DNA from: an uncultured Bacteroidales bacterium
GTDB taxonomy: Bacteria > Bacteroidota > Bacteroidia > Bacteroidales > F082
Direction: 5' to 3'
Assembly (NCBI GenBank): GCA_937926515.1
Contig: CALAZZ010000096.1
Span: forward strand, 25,809-89,808
DNA: 64,000 nucleotides
Positions 9,131 through 18,191 of the stretch are shown piece by piece. The notes beneath the pieces are model-generated. The model was not told the origin of the DNA. It ran no database searches and saw only the letters and a program-made list of their open reading frames with translations. Position 1 is the first letter of the stretch. Each line of letters starts with the position of its first letter. The translations under genes and the position numbers were made by a program.

Positions 9131-10063
9131 ATGAAAACCCACTATTTATTATTTAGCCTATGGTTCTTTTTCATATCTTTTGGAAAGGTAAGTTCACAAG
9201 ACTATGTCCCCATGGCTGTTGATGGGGCACATTGGATCGTAGGTTATGATGAAATGGCCACCCCTCAACCTTATGATGCCTTATGGGAATATCATACCCT
9301 TGGCGACACCATTGTTGGGGAACATACTTACTTGAAGGTTTACTGGCGAGAACTGGAAATCAATAATGATTTTGCACCACCATTTAATTCCGCAACTCCT
9401 TATGAGTTGGTTGGTCTGCTGCGTGAGGACTTTAAGGAAAGAAAAGTGTATGCCATCCAGCTTTCTACTCCACCGCTGTCCTATTTCCATGGCTGCCCAA
9501 TTGGCGAAGAAAGCCTATTGTTTGATTTCTCGTTGACAGTTGGCGACACCGCCTCGTTTTGCGTTTTACCTGATGTTTTTGGTGCTTTAGAAATTAGTTA
9601 TTTGATTGATGTGATCCTTTGGGGATTGGAAACAAGGGAATTTCTACTCTCAGACGGTAGTGTTTACTACGAAGGGATTGGTTCAAATTATGGTTTGTTT
9701 GAGGAAATGTTTGCCCCTTTCAAAAAACAAAATGACCGTTATGTGGTTTCTACATTTTTGGAATACTATTGTCGCGATACACCGTGCGATTACCTTGTTT
9801 CAACGGAGGCATCGCCTCATAACACATCAGTCGTCATTCATCCAAACCCTGCCGCCTCTGAGTTTATGTTGCAATTGCCTGAATACATCCGTGTTTCGCA
9901 ATCAAGAATTGAGCTTTACGGACCTGCCGGCAGATTGTTAATCACCTCACAACCTACAAGTCATTTGCAAAATTTTAATGTTTCCCACTTACCAAAAGGC
10001 TTGTATTTATTGAGGTTATGGGATGGAGAGCGATGGCTGGTTACGAAGATCGTTGTAAATTAG
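9131..10063 (+). CDS. secreted protein with type IX secretion C-terminal sorting domain
   Basis: The 310-aa protein has a Sec signal peptide (MKTHYLLFSLWFFFISFGKVSS, cut near residue 22). Its last roughly 80 residues are a T9SS type A sorting domain, with the IHPNPA motif followed by the LPKGLYLLRLWDGERWLVTKIVVN region. The middle 150 residues have no recognised domain. They are rich in aromatic residues and contain Cys pairs that could be oxidised. The gene lies 17 nt after malQ, which could mean co-transcription. I cannot assign a function beyond export to the cell surface or medium. Confidence 0.82.
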   Translation: MKTHYLLFSLWFFFISFGKVSSQDYVPMAVDGAHWIVGYDEMATPQPYDALWEYHTLGDTIVGEHTYLKVYWRELEINNDFAPPFNSATPYELVGLLREDFKERKVYAIQLSTPPLSYFHGCPIGEESLLFDFSLTVGDTASFCVLPDVFGALEISYLIDVILWGLETREFLLSDGSVYYEGIGSNYGLFEEMFAPFKKQNDRYVVSTFLEYYCRDTPCDYLVSTEASPHNTSVVIHPNPAASEFMLQLPEYIRVSQSRIELYGPAGRLLITSQPTSHLQNFNVSHLPKGLYLLRLWDGERWLVTKIVVN

Positions 10064-10286
10064 TCATTCATTATATTACAACCGAAAGAGGGCAATGCTT
10101 CTTTAGGGTCAAACATAAATTTTACTCAAGACAAATACGAATGAACCATTAATAAATTGACTTGACCTTGAACCCTGTGCAATTTAGAATTATTATAAAT
10201 TTCATTATTGGGTTTAGTTTATTACTTGTGGTGTAAGGAATGATGTGTAAAGGTTGTATTTTTAATGGGTCAACAAATAAAGAAGT

Positions 10287-10793
10287 ATGATACGTTTTGG
10301 AATAGTTTTTTTTATGCTCTGGATAAACTGTATGCCGGTGGTGCATGTGTTCAACTCTGGCCTTATGCAGAAAGATATTTTTGGCCAAACACAAACCAGT
10401 CTCCTTGCTTTATCGATTGATGAAGTTAAGGAGGAAAGCCTCACCTATACCAAAGGAGTATCCGATTCAGTTTATACTTTTCAAGGTTCGTCACCCAATG
10501 ATTTTGAACAGCTACATGCTTCAAATAAGATCATGAATGATTCACTGGCGGTTGAACATGCAACAGATGATGACATCATTGCGCCTTATGCCTGGAAGAA
10601 AATCGCAAAGTGTATAGCTGGTGCCTATAGTGGCTATTTATTAGGTGCTGTTGGGGGCGCTGCTATCGGGGCTGGTCTTATTACGGCTGGTGTAGCAACA
10701 GGAGGGGTGGGTCTTGTGATTGGAGTTGGTGTGATTGGAGCTATTGGTGGTGCTGCAGGAGGCTCATATTTTGGTGATTGCTGGAAGAATTGA
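10287..10793 (+). CDS. glycine-zipper hydrophobic protein with N-terminal leader, function unknown
   Basis: This 168-aa protein is not recognised. It starts with a hydrophobic leader (about 2-22). A polar, acidic middle (about 25-100) follows. The end is a 55-residue Gly/Ala/Val-rich stretch (about 110-162) containing several GxxxG-type zippers, framed by C109 and C165 and ending in a short cationic tail. This shape is seen in pore-forming or bacteriocin-like peptides and in glycine-zipper membrane anchors. It stands alone with about 200 nt of AT-rich DNA on each side, next to a predicted beta-barrel and a two-TM protein. A -7-like TATTTTTA (10257-10264) precedes it. Toxicity is a hypothesis only. 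Confidence 0.6.
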   Translation: MIRFGIVFFMLWINCMPVVHVFNSGLMQKDIFGQTQTSLLALSIDEVKEESLTYTKGVSDSVYTFQGSSPNDFEQLHASNKIMNDSLAVEHATDDDIIAPYAWKKIAKCIAGAYSGYLLGAVGGAAIGAGLITAGVATGGVGLVIGVGVIGAIGGAAGGSYFGDCWKN

Positions 10794-10979
10794 TGTCATA
10801 TTTTGTTTGATATGAAAGACTTCCAATATTATGGAATCCATGGTTGTTCGCAATCTGACATTTTTCTCGATTGTTTTTATGTTATACACTGATGTTGGCA
10901 ATAATTTTAGGAAAGCCTATAATTAATTATTTTATTATCAGAGGAGTATGTAGTTGGTTAGAATAATTAAGGTGATTAA

Positions 10980-11504
10980 ATGAGTGAAGTAAGAATTGGA
11001 ATCTTAGTTGTTTGTTTTTTATTATCATCATTACTGGCTTATAGTCAAAGTCAGGATCCTGATTCAAAACATTTAATAGAAAGGAAAAATAGCATTGATT
11101 TATCAATAGGTGGAAATGGATTATTTGCTTCTGTAAATTACAGCAGAATAATCTTAGTGAAATCGAATTATTTTATGAACACTTCTGTTGGAATAGGAGC
11201 AGTTCCGTTTGTTGGCGGAATGACCTTGCCACATCAAGTGACATTTAATTTAGGTAGTAACAATAGTTTTATTGAGTTTGGAATTGGAGGTTCCTACTGG
11301 AATGGTAAAAGCAATGCTTCTGGATTTACTGAAACAATAACTTCATACCAACTCTCTCCTCTTATCGGATGGAGAAAGAATTTTAGCAATAACTTAGTTT
11401 TTCGGGTCTATGGAAATCCTTTGTTTCATATTTCAGGTGTGTACTACATAGAAGATTATTCAGTTATTCCATATTTAGGAATTAGTTTAGGATACAATTT
11501 TTAA
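10980..11504 (+). CDS. small predicted outer-membrane beta-barrel protein
   Basis: The 174-aa protein has a clear signal peptide (about 1-22, ending SLLAYSQ). It has alternating hydrophobic/polar beta strands and ends in YLGISLGYNF, a C-terminal Phe typical of outer-membrane barrels. An AAGGTGA sequence just upstream of the ATG is weakly Shine-Dalgarno-like. It is separated by 186 nt from the glycine-zipper gene and 22 nt from the next small gene. No family is recognised. Confidence 0.6.
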   Translation: MSEVRIGILVVCFLLSSLLAYSQSQDPDSKHLIERKNSIDLSIGGNGLFASVNYSRIILVKSNYFMNTSVGIGAVPFVGGMTLPHQVTFNLGSNNSFIEFGIGGSYWNGKSNASGFTETITSYQLSPLIGWRKNFSNNLVFRVYGNPLFHISGVYYIEDYSVIPYLGISLGYNF

Positions 11505-11526
11505 AATAGGATTAAAACAAACTATC

Positions 11527-11712
11527 ATGACCAAAAAACAATTGCTTGCAGGTGGAATGGGCATTTTGTGCAGTTTACCAATCCACGCGTTTTTTATCAA
11601 CATTGGAATTAAGTACCAGGTAACTGCTCTGATTATTTTTTGGTCAATCATGCTTGGATCTGGTTTAACTTTGATATTGATCTTGTTTTCTAAAGTTTTA
11701 AAGAAACAATAA
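11527..11712 (+). CDS. 61-aa two-TM membrane protein
   Basis: A short protein with two predicted transmembrane helices at about 6-26 and 33-55 and a Lys-rich tail (SKVLKKQ). It lies 22 nt after the beta-barrel gene, so it is likely in the same transcript. Its size and topology resemble small immunity or accessory membrane proteins, but no family is recognised, and it may be lineage-specific. Confidence 0.5.
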   Translation: MTKKQLLAGGMGILCSLPIHAFFINIGIKYQVTALIIFWSIMLGSGLTLILILFSKVLKKQ

Positions 11713-12000
11713 TAATTTATCCCAGTTATCCAACAGCCGTTGCTTCAGGCTTGAAGTCGATTGATTTTCAATATCTTTCATAAAAATAAGAAATTCATTT
11801 GCCTCGATGGAGTTTATATTGATCTTTAGTTCTCTTTATCTATACTTCTCTACGAGGAATAAATCCACAACAAGCTGCTAAGCTGCAACGGAAAAGAACC
11901 CTCCTACAGTCTGATACTGCCTGAATAATCCCCTAATCTTTTCCCTTAAATGAATGAGGCATTTAACGATATGCATGGCACTCCATATCGCTAAATAATG
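11713..12000. other. intergenic stretch without a supported gene
   Basis: No gene can be supported here. On the minus strand a 46-codon frame (11698-11835) reads like protein, with an internal ATG at 11781, but it has no start signal and ends inside the 61-aa gene. It could be a decayed remnant. CGATATG-CATGGCACTC-CATATCG (11970-11993) is a 7-bp inverted repeat just upstream of the modE-like promoter. Confidence 0.4.
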
Positions 12001-12008
12001 TATTTTTG
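12001..12008 (+). promoter_or_regulatory. -7 box of the modE-like gene (decides its start)
   Basis: TATTTTTG is a perfect TAnnTTTG box 28 nt before the ATG at 12036. A possible upstream in-frame TTG start at 12006 lies inside this box, so it is unlikely to be translated. No clear -33 TTTG is seen. Confidence 0.55.
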
Positions 12009-12035
12009 CCACGAACATCAAGCACTGATTTTATT

Positions 12036-12416
12036 ATGGATAAGCCACCAAAACCTACGCGCAAGGACGTTTTCCTGAACTATAAGATTTGGCTGTCAAA
12101 CCTGACCGGTGATGGGCAAATTCACGACAGTACCTACCGCCTCATCGAAATGATAAGTCAGAAAGGAAGCCTCAAGGCTGCAGCACAGGCACTAAAAATC
12201 AGCTATCGTAAAGCATGGGGCGACCTGGAGCAGGCCGAGGAAGTTCTTGGTTACCAGCTTATCGAAAAGCAACGCGGAGGAAAAGATGGCGGTGCCTCAG
12301 TACTAACTCCTGCAGCACACAAGTTGCTTGAAGCTTATAAAGCCCTGCAGCAAAAGTTTGATGACAGTGTTGAAAAAGCCTTTGAGGAGTTCCGTGCAAA
12401 CTTAAATAAAATCTGA
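12036..12416 (+). CDS. ModE-type winged helix-turn-helix regulator (molybdate-responsive LysR-like domain)
   Basis: This 126-aa protein corresponds to the N-terminal DNA-binding domain of ModE. It contains GSLKAAAQALKISYRKAWGDLEQAEEVLG, the helix-turn-helix shared by ModE and LysR proteins, and then GGKDGGASVLTPAAHKLLEAY. It lacks the C-terminal TOBE/Mop molybdate-binding domains of E. coli ModE, so metal sensing would need another component or a different ligand mode. Its stop overlaps the start of the molybdate/tungstate-binding lipoprotein gene (TGATG), indicating tight coupling. Confidence 0.85.
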   Translation: MDKPPKPTRKDVFLNYKIWLSNLTGDGQIHDSTYRLIEMISQKGSLKAAAQALKISYRKAWGDLEQAEEVLGYQLIEKQRGGKDGGASVLTPAAHKLLEAYKALQQKFDDSVEKAFEEFRANLNKI

Positions 12417-13381
12417 TGTTAGTTGCTTTATACAGAATTTTGATTGTTTTATTGGTTTTACTGGCTGCGTGTAACTCTCCTGAAAAACAGCAAGTACTGG
12501 TATTTCATGCCGGTAGCCTGAGCTATCCCATTAGGGAAATGGCAAAGGCGTTTATGGATGAAAATCCTGACATGCGTATTGTATCTGAAGCAGCAGGATC
12601 AGTGCACTCGGTACGTAAAATTACTGACCTGAACCGCCGGGCAGATATTATGGGATCGGCTGATTACCAACTGATCAATAGTATGCTGATTCCAAACCAC
12701 ACCGCATCCAATATACTCTTTGCAACCAATAGTATGGTGCTTGCCTTTAAAGATCAATCCCAATTTGCCCACGAAATAAATGCCGATAATTGGATTGAGG
12801 TTCTACACCGACCAGGTGTTAGAGTTGGCTCATCCGATCCAAATGCTGACCCCTGCGGCTACCGTACACGCTTGTTACTTCAGCTGGCCGGAAAACTATA
12901 TGGTCATAACGAACTGGCCTCTGGGCTCCTCTCGGGAGTGAACCATTACCAGCGACCTAAGGAAACAGACTTGTTAGCACTGCTTGAAACCAACACCATC
13001 GACTACCTGTTCATCTACGAAAGTGTTGCTGTGCAACACAGATTGGAATATGTGAAGTTTTCCGATTCCATCAACCTTTCGAAGCCTGAACTTGACAATT
13101 GGTACAGACAGGCACAGCTCGACATTAGGGGCAGTAGTCATAACGAGACCATTACGGTGTATGGTGAGGCCATTGTGTATGGGATTTGCATATTGCAGGA
13201 TGCACCCAATCCGGATGCAGCCGTTAAGTTTCTGGAATGGGTGCTTGATCCGGTAAAAGGAGGGGAAATCCTTAAAAGTTCGGGACAGCAGCCTATAAGC
13301 CCTGCATTGGTATATGGATACGACAAGCTACCTGCCTCACTCAAACAATATTCTTCTGACATTTCAATTATTACCAATTAA
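12416..13381 (+). CDS. molybdate/tungstate ABC-transporter substrate-binding lipoprotein (WtpA/ModA-like)
   Basis: The 321-aa lipoprotein has a signal peptide with lipobox LLAAC (C19). It carries family motifs of WtpA-type oxyanion-binding proteins: VLVFHAGSLSYP near the mature N-terminus, GSSDPNADPCGYRTR, and ETNTIDYLFIYESVAV. It would bind molybdate or tungstate in the periplasm. No ModB/WtpB permease or ATPase gene is adjacent, because the next gene is an aldehyde dehydrogenase. The partner transporter must therefore lie elsewhere. The start overlaps the regulator's stop codon. Confidence 0.88.
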   Translation: MLVALYRILIVLLVLLAACNSPEKQQVLVFHAGSLSYPIREMAKAFMDENPDMRIVSEAAGSVHSVRKITDLNRRADIMGSADYQLINSMLIPNHTASNILFATNSMVLAFKDQSQFAHEINADNWIEVLHRPGVRVGSSDPNADPCGYRTRLLLQLAGKLYGHNELASGLLSGVNHYQRPKETDLLALLETNTIDYLFIYESVAVQHRLEYVKFSDSINLSKPELDNWYRQAQLDIRGSSHNETITVYGEAIVYGICILQDAPNPDAAVKFLEWVLDPVKGGEILKSSGQQPISPALVYGYDKLPASLKQYSSDISIITN

Positions 13382-13394
13382 TATAATATCAATT

Positions 13395-14951
13395 ATGAAA
13401 CATGTTTGTCCAACTTGTGATATTCGTCCGGCCCTTGAGCGCCTGGGCCTACAAATTATTAATAACGGTGCTTCAACCGGGGCAGAATGGATAGAAACCA
13501 ATGGTGACATCCTTGAGTCCTATGCCTCATGTGATGGCCGTCTGATAGCCAGTGTAAAGCAAGGCAAATGGGACGATTACGAAAATATTATGGATAAAGC
13601 ACAAGAAGCTTTCAAGACATGGCGTATGATCCCAGCACCTCAGCGTGGAGATATCGTACGTCAGATGGGGAATGAATTCCGTCGCTATAAAGAAGATCTT
13701 GGCCGTTTGGTAAGCTATGAGATGGGTAAAATATATCAGGAGGGCCTAGGTGAGGTACAGGAAATGATCGACATTGCCGACTTTGCCCTGGGCATCTCAC
13801 GACAGCTTTACGGATCAACCATGCATAGCGAAAGACCCCGCCACCGCATGTATGACCAATACCACCCACTGGGTGTGATAGGTGTGATTACGGCATTTAA
13901 TTTTCCGGTTGCTGTCTGGGCATGGAACGCAATGATTGCGTTGGCAACGGGAAATGTGGTGGTATGGAAGCCTTCATCTAAAACACCACTCTGTGCTGTG
14001 GCCATTCACAATATCATTGCCGATGTGTTAAAACGCAACAATGTGCCTGAAGGTGTTTGTAACCTGATTATCGGTAGTTCAAAACATATTGGCGACAATC
14101 TGTTGGCTGACAAGCGCCTGCCGCTGATCTCCTGTACCGGAAGTACCGCCGTGGGGCGTCGTGTTGGCCGCATTGTTGGGGAACGCCTGGGACGTACCCT
14201 GCTTGAATTGGGTGGTAACAATGCCATTATTATTTCTGAAAAAGCGAATCAGGAGATGGCACTCATGGCCACTGTTTTCGGTGCGGTAGGCACTGCCGGG
14301 CAACGTTGTACAAGCACAAGAAGACTGATTATACATGAATCTATTTATGATGATTTCAAGCAAAAGTTGGTTAACGCCTATAAACAAATTCGGATAGGTT
14401 GTCCGCTAGATCCGGATGTGCTTGTCGGGCCACTGATTGACAAGGCTGCAGTTCAAACCTTTTTATTTGCCCAGGAACAAATAGTAAAAGAAGGAGGCAA
14501 GATCATTTTCGGAGGCCGCGTATTGGAAGGAGAGGGATATGAGTCGGGATGTTATGTTGAACCTGTATTGGCTGAGGCTGAAAACCACTTTGAAATTGTT
14601 CAGGAGGAAACTTTTGCTCCCATCCTTTATTTGATGAGGTACAAAACCATAGATGAGGCTATCGCCATTCATAATGATGTGCCTCAGGGACTTTCTTCCT
14701 CAATCTTTAGTACAGACATGATGGAAAGTGAACGCTTCCTGTCGCATGAGGGTTCTGATTGCGGCATAGCTAACGTGAATATAGGAACCTCAGGAGCAGA
14801 GATCGGGGGCGCCTTTGGAGGTGAGAAAGATACCGGAGGAGGAAGAGAATCAGGAAGTGATGCCTGGAAAGCATATATGCGTAGGCAAACCAATACAATC
14901 AACTGGAGCACGGAACTTCCATTTGCTCAGGGGATCAAATTTGTACTATAG
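13395..14951 (+). CDS. aldehyde dehydrogenase, ALDH7 type (alpha-aminoadipic semialdehyde dehydrogenase-like)
   Basis: This 518-aa NAD(P)-dependent aldehyde dehydrogenase resembles ALDH7A1/AmaB enzymes, which oxidise alpha-aminoadipate semialdehyde in lysine breakdown. Catalytic residues are visible: N169 (FNFP), E271 (LELGG) and C305 (AGQRCTSTRR). The ATG at 13395 was chosen because an upstream frame start at 13314 lies inside the preceding gene. The chain opens with MKHVCPTCDIRP, a CxxC-bearing N-terminus that I do not recall from other ALDH7 proteins. A strong terminator follows. Other semialdehydes are possible substrates. Confidence 0.92.
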   Translation: MKHVCPTCDIRPALERLGLQIINNGASTGAEWIETNGDILESYASCDGRLIASVKQGKWDDYENIMDKAQEAFKTWRMIPAPQRGDIVRQMGNEFRRYKEDLGRLVSYEMGKIYQEGLGEVQEMIDIADFALGISRQLYGSTMHSERPRHRMYDQYHPLGVIGVITAFNFPVAVWAWNAMIALATGNVVVWKPSSKTPLCAVAIHNIIADVLKRNNVPEGVCNLIIGSSKHIGDNLLADKRLPLISCTGSTAVGRRVGRIVGERLGRTLLELGGNNAIIISEKANQEMALMATVFGAVGTAGQRCTSTRRLIIHESIYDDFKQKLVNAYKQIRIGCPLDPDVLVGPLIDKAAVQTFLFAQEQIVKEGGKIIFGGRVLEGEGYESGCYVEPVLAEAENHFEIVQEETFAPILYLMRYKTIDEAIAIHNDVPQGLSSSIFSTDMMESERFLSHEGSDCGIANVNIGTSGAEIGGAFGGEKDTGGGRESGSDAWKAYMRRQTNTINWSTELPFAQGIKFVL

Positions 14952-14979
14952 CTTAAAGATTTCTTACTTCATTAAAACC

Positions 14980-15007
14980 AAACCGGGGCATCATCGTTCC
15001 GGTTTTT
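14980..15007 (+). terminator. Rho-independent terminator after the ALDH gene
   Basis: AAACCGG (14980-14986) pairs with CCGGTTT (14999-15005) across a 12-nt loop and runs into five T residues. Confidence 0.75.
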
Positions 15008-15086
15008 ATATGTTTAATTGTTGGGTATATACGCAGGATTTGACTAACAATCGTAAATTGCAGCCTCAAACCTAAATTAAGCAAAG

Positions 15087-16382
15087 ATGAAAGTATTGAG
15101 ATTACTATTTGTTCTTGCTGGACTGATATGGGGGCTGTCATCGGTAGCCCAAACCCTTGTAGAACAATTACATGAATTCGGTTTCGACAGCATCAGGAAA
15201 TTCGAGATCACGCAAAAAGACTATTCCGAAGCCTGGGAGATTTTTATCAGGCAGCCACTTGATCATGATGATCCTGATGGAGGTTATTTCACTCAGAGGG
15301 TTTTCTTGCGCCATCGCGGATTCGATTTGCCAGTCGTACTGGTCACAGAAGGTTATGCAGCCAATTATGCGTTAAGGCCGGGGCTGAACAATGAAATTGC
15401 CGACAAGCTGGAAGCCAATTTGATCATAGCAGAACATCGTTATTTTGGACAGAGTAAACCTGACAGCCTTGAATGGGAGCATCTTAATTTAAAGAATGTA
15501 GCAACTGATTTACATCGCATCACTACAACTTTTAAGAAGCTTTATCATGGCTCCTGGCTTAGCACTGGTATCAGCAAAGGCGGGCAAACCAGTATCTATT
15601 ATCGTTATTTCTATCCTGACGATGTGCAGGCAAGTGTACCTTATGTGGCACCCTTGAATTTTTCTGATGAGGATGATCGGGTGTATCATTTCCTGGATAC
15701 TGTGGCAGATGCTGAATGCCGCGAAAGAATCTACAGGATACAATACCGGTTGCTAAAAGATCAGCATATCTTTTTACCTATGTTTGCTGATTCTGCGAAA
15801 AAATACAATCATACATTTGAATTGGTGGGAGGTATCGAAAAAGCGTTTGAATACAATGTGCTGGAATTTTCATTTGCATATTGGCAGTGGTATCCGGTTG
15901 AATGTGATCAACTTCCTGAACCGAATGCAGATGCAGATATCCTGTACAACACCTTCATTAAGGCTACAGGCTATGATTTCTTTGCAGATAAGGGCATCTT
16001 GATCAATCAACCTTTCTTTTACCAGGCACTGACCGAAATGGGTATGTATAACTACCAAACCAAAGGATTTGAAGATGTGCTGCAATATGTCGAACAACCC
16101 AATTTCCATCACACGCTACCCCAAGGAGTAGCAGTAAATTATGACCCCACACTTAGTCTGGATGTTGATCAATGGTTGAAAAAGCACGGAAACAATATGA
16201 TTTATGTTTATGGAGCTTATGATGCCTGGTCGGCAACGGCTGTGCAAATTGGAACTGAAACAAATGCAGTTAAGTTGCTCCTGCCAATGGGTTCGCATCG
16301 TACCAGATTGCATCATTTTGATCAGGAGCAGCAGGACAAGATAAGACGGCTTTTGCTTGAGTGGTTACAAGTATATATATAA
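15087..16382 (+). CDS. S37-family secreted tripeptidyl aminopeptidase (PS-10 type)
   Basis: The 431-aa protein has a signal peptide (MKVLRLLFVLAGLIWGLSSVAQ). It shows the S37 serine peptidase fold family features: HRYFGQSKPDSLEW, the nucleophile motif GISKGG with S163, YGAYDAWSAT with the Asp, and MGSHRTRLHHF with the His. S37 enzymes release tripeptides from polypeptide N-termini outside the cytoplasm. The length fits. It lacks a T9SS sorting domain and a lipobox, so a periplasmic location is likely. The symporter gene begins 10 nt after its stop, which suggests linked peptide degradation and uptake. Confidence 0.9.
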   Translation: MKVLRLLFVLAGLIWGLSSVAQTLVEQLHEFGFDSIRKFEITQKDYSEAWEIFIRQPLDHDDPDGGYFTQRVFLRHRGFDLPVVLVTEGYAANYALRPGLNNEIADKLEANLIIAEHRYFGQSKPDSLEWEHLNLKNVATDLHRITTTFKKLYHGSWLSTGISKGGQTSIYYRYFYPDDVQASVPYVAPLNFSDEDDRVYHFLDTVADAECRERIYRIQYRLLKDQHIFLPMFADSAKKYNHTFELVGGIEKAFEYNVLEFSFAYWQWYPVECDQLPEPNADADILYNTFIKATGYDFFADKGILINQPFFYQALTEMGMYNYQTKGFEDVLQYVEQPNFHHTLPQGVAVNYDPTLSLDVDQWLKKHGNNMIYVYGAYDAWSATAVQIGTETNAVKLLLPMGSHRTRLHHFDQEQQDKIRRLLLEWLQVYI

Positions 16383-16392
16383 ATCTTCTGAC

Positions 16393-18180
16393 ATGCACCT
16401 CAATACGCTCGACTGGATCATCATTATTGTCTTTTTTGTGGTACTCCTGATTATAGCAATTGTAGCATCCCGATCTGCCGGAAAGGGATACAATGAGTTT
16501 TTTCTTTCAGGGCGTAATATGCCATGGTGGTTGCTTGGGGTATCTATGGTGGCCACTACTTTTTCAGCTGACACCCCCAACCTTGTCACAGATATTGTCA
16601 GACAGAATGGGGTGTCGGGCAATTGGTTATGGTGGGCATTTTTGCTTACAGGCATGCTTACGGTTTTTGTGTATGCCAAGCTTTGGAACAGATCCAGGGT
16701 GCTCACCGACCTTGAATTTCATGAAATCCGTTATAGTGGCCGTACTGCTGCTTTTTTGCGTGGTTTCAGGGCCATTTACCTGGGGGCGTTTTTTAACATA
16801 ATGGTGATCGCATCTGTTTCCATTGCCTTGATCAAAATAAGTGGTGTTATGTTGGGTTGGTCACCTGCGCAGACCCTCATTATCGCCTCTGTGGTTGTTG
16901 TATTTTATAGTGCACTGGGTGGGTTAAAGAGTATATTGTTTACTGATTTTTTTCAATTTAGTCTGGCTATGGCAGGTGCTATCGGTGCTGCCATCATTTT
17001 GGTTAGAAAAGAAACAGGAAACCTGGCTAATTTATTTGCTCATCCGGAAGTAGCTCCCCGATTAAGCATGATTCCTGATATCAATAACACAGATATGTTT
17101 ATCGCTTTATTGGTGATCCCATTGGCAGTGCAATGGTGGAGTGTATGGTATCCCGGCGCTGAGCCCGGTGGTGGTGGCTATGTGGCTCAGCGGATGCTCT
17201 CCGCAAAGAATGAACGCAATGCTATGGGAGCTACCTTGTTGTTCAATTTTTTTCATTATGCCATGCGGCCATGGCCATGGATTGTGGTGGGATTGTTATC
17301 ATTGATCGTGTATCCCGATATCGCTTCTTTACAAGATGCTTTTCCTCATCTGGACCCACAATATATCAGGCACGATTTTGCCTATCCGGCCATGTTGAGT
17401 AGGTTGCCTCATGGTTTTCTGGGCCTTGTTGTAGCAAGCCTGATTGCAGCATTTATGTCAACTACAGCATCTCAGCTCAACTGGGGCTCCTCTTATATCG
17501 TGAATGACTTTTATGTTAGGTTTTTAAATCCTTCAGCTACGCAGCGTAAGCAGGTGATTGCGGGCCGGGTCACTACTGTGGCACTAATGATTTTGGCATT
17601 GCTTTTTGCTTTGGTATTGGAGAACGCCCTGCAAGCTTTTCACATTCTTTTGCAGATTGGGGCAGGAACAGGACTCATTTACATTTTGCGATGGTTTTGG
17701 TGGCGCATCAACGCATTTACTGAACTCACTGGGATGATTGTATCATTTCTTGTCGCCATTGGATTTTTGGTGCTTGAACGCTTCTATGGTTATAATCCCG
17801 GTGAGGCATTTAAAATTGTAGCCGGTGTGACCATAACTACGGTAGCCTGGCTTACTGTGACCATGCTTACCCCGCCTGCAGATAAAGAAGTTTTAAGGTC
17901 ATTCTACACAAAGATCAAACCCGGAGGACCGGGCTGGCGGCAGGTCGTACAAGATGCAAGAGACGAAGGAGCGGAATTGGTGAAGGAAAAAGATCTTCGG
18001 TGGGATGTGCCCACAGGACTATTATGCATGTTGCTTGGCGCTGTTGCTATTTACAGTACCTTATTTGCCATTGGTGAATGGATCTATGATGATTTGCCTA
18101 AAGCCTTGCTGTTTAGTGTGATTTCAGTGGCAGCGACATACCTGCTTAGCCGAACCTGGAAGAAACTTACCATCAAATAA
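16393..18180 (+). CDS. sodium:solute symporter (SSS family)
   Basis: This 595-aa inner-membrane transporter has about 13-14 predicted helices. It carries SSS-family features: EFFLSGRNMPWWLLGVSMVATTFSADTP near the start, the YSALGGLKSILFTDFFQF segment, and LVVASLIAAFMSTTASQLNWGSSYIVNDF. The ATG at 16393 was chosen; an upstream TTG at 16357 lies inside the S37 peptidase gene. A hydrophilic loop (about 500-550) precedes the last two helices. The substrate is unknown; linkage to a peptidase hints at amino acids or peptides. The DMT transporter follows after 11 nt, so the three genes likely form an operon. Confidence 0.9.
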   Translation: MHLNTLDWIIIIVFFVVLLIIAIVASRSAGKGYNEFFLSGRNMPWWLLGVSMVATTFSADTPNLVTDIVRQNGVSGNWLWWAFLLTGMLTVFVYAKLWNRSRVLTDLEFHEIRYSGRTAAFLRGFRAIYLGAFFNIMVIASVSIALIKISGVMLGWSPAQTLIIASVVVVFYSALGGLKSILFTDFFQFSLAMAGAIGAAIILVRKETGNLANLFAHPEVAPRLSMIPDINNTDMFIALLVIPLAVQWWSVWYPGAEPGGGGYVAQRMLSAKNERNAMGATLLFNFFHYAMRPWPWIVVGLLSLIVYPDIASLQDAFPHLDPQYIRHDFAYPAMLSRLPHGFLGLVVASLIAAFMSTTASQLNWGSSYIVNDFYVRFLNPSATQRKQVIAGRVTTVALMILALLFALVLENALQAFHILLQIGAGTGLIYILRWFWWRINAFTELTGMIVSFLVAIGFLVLERFYGYNPGEAFKIVAGVTITTVAWLTVTMLTPPADKEVLRSFYTKIKPGGPGWRQVVQDARDEGAELVKEKDLRWDVPTGLLCMLLGAVAIYSTLFAIGEWIYDDLPKALLFSVISVAATYLLSRTWKKLTIK

Positions 18181-18191
18181 ATTCAATACTT

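Noticed and set aside
11698..11835. 46-codon minus-strand frame between the two-TM gene and the modE-like gene
   Set aside because: It overlaps the end of the 61-aa gene and has no start signal. It could be a decayed gene, but this cannot be supported.
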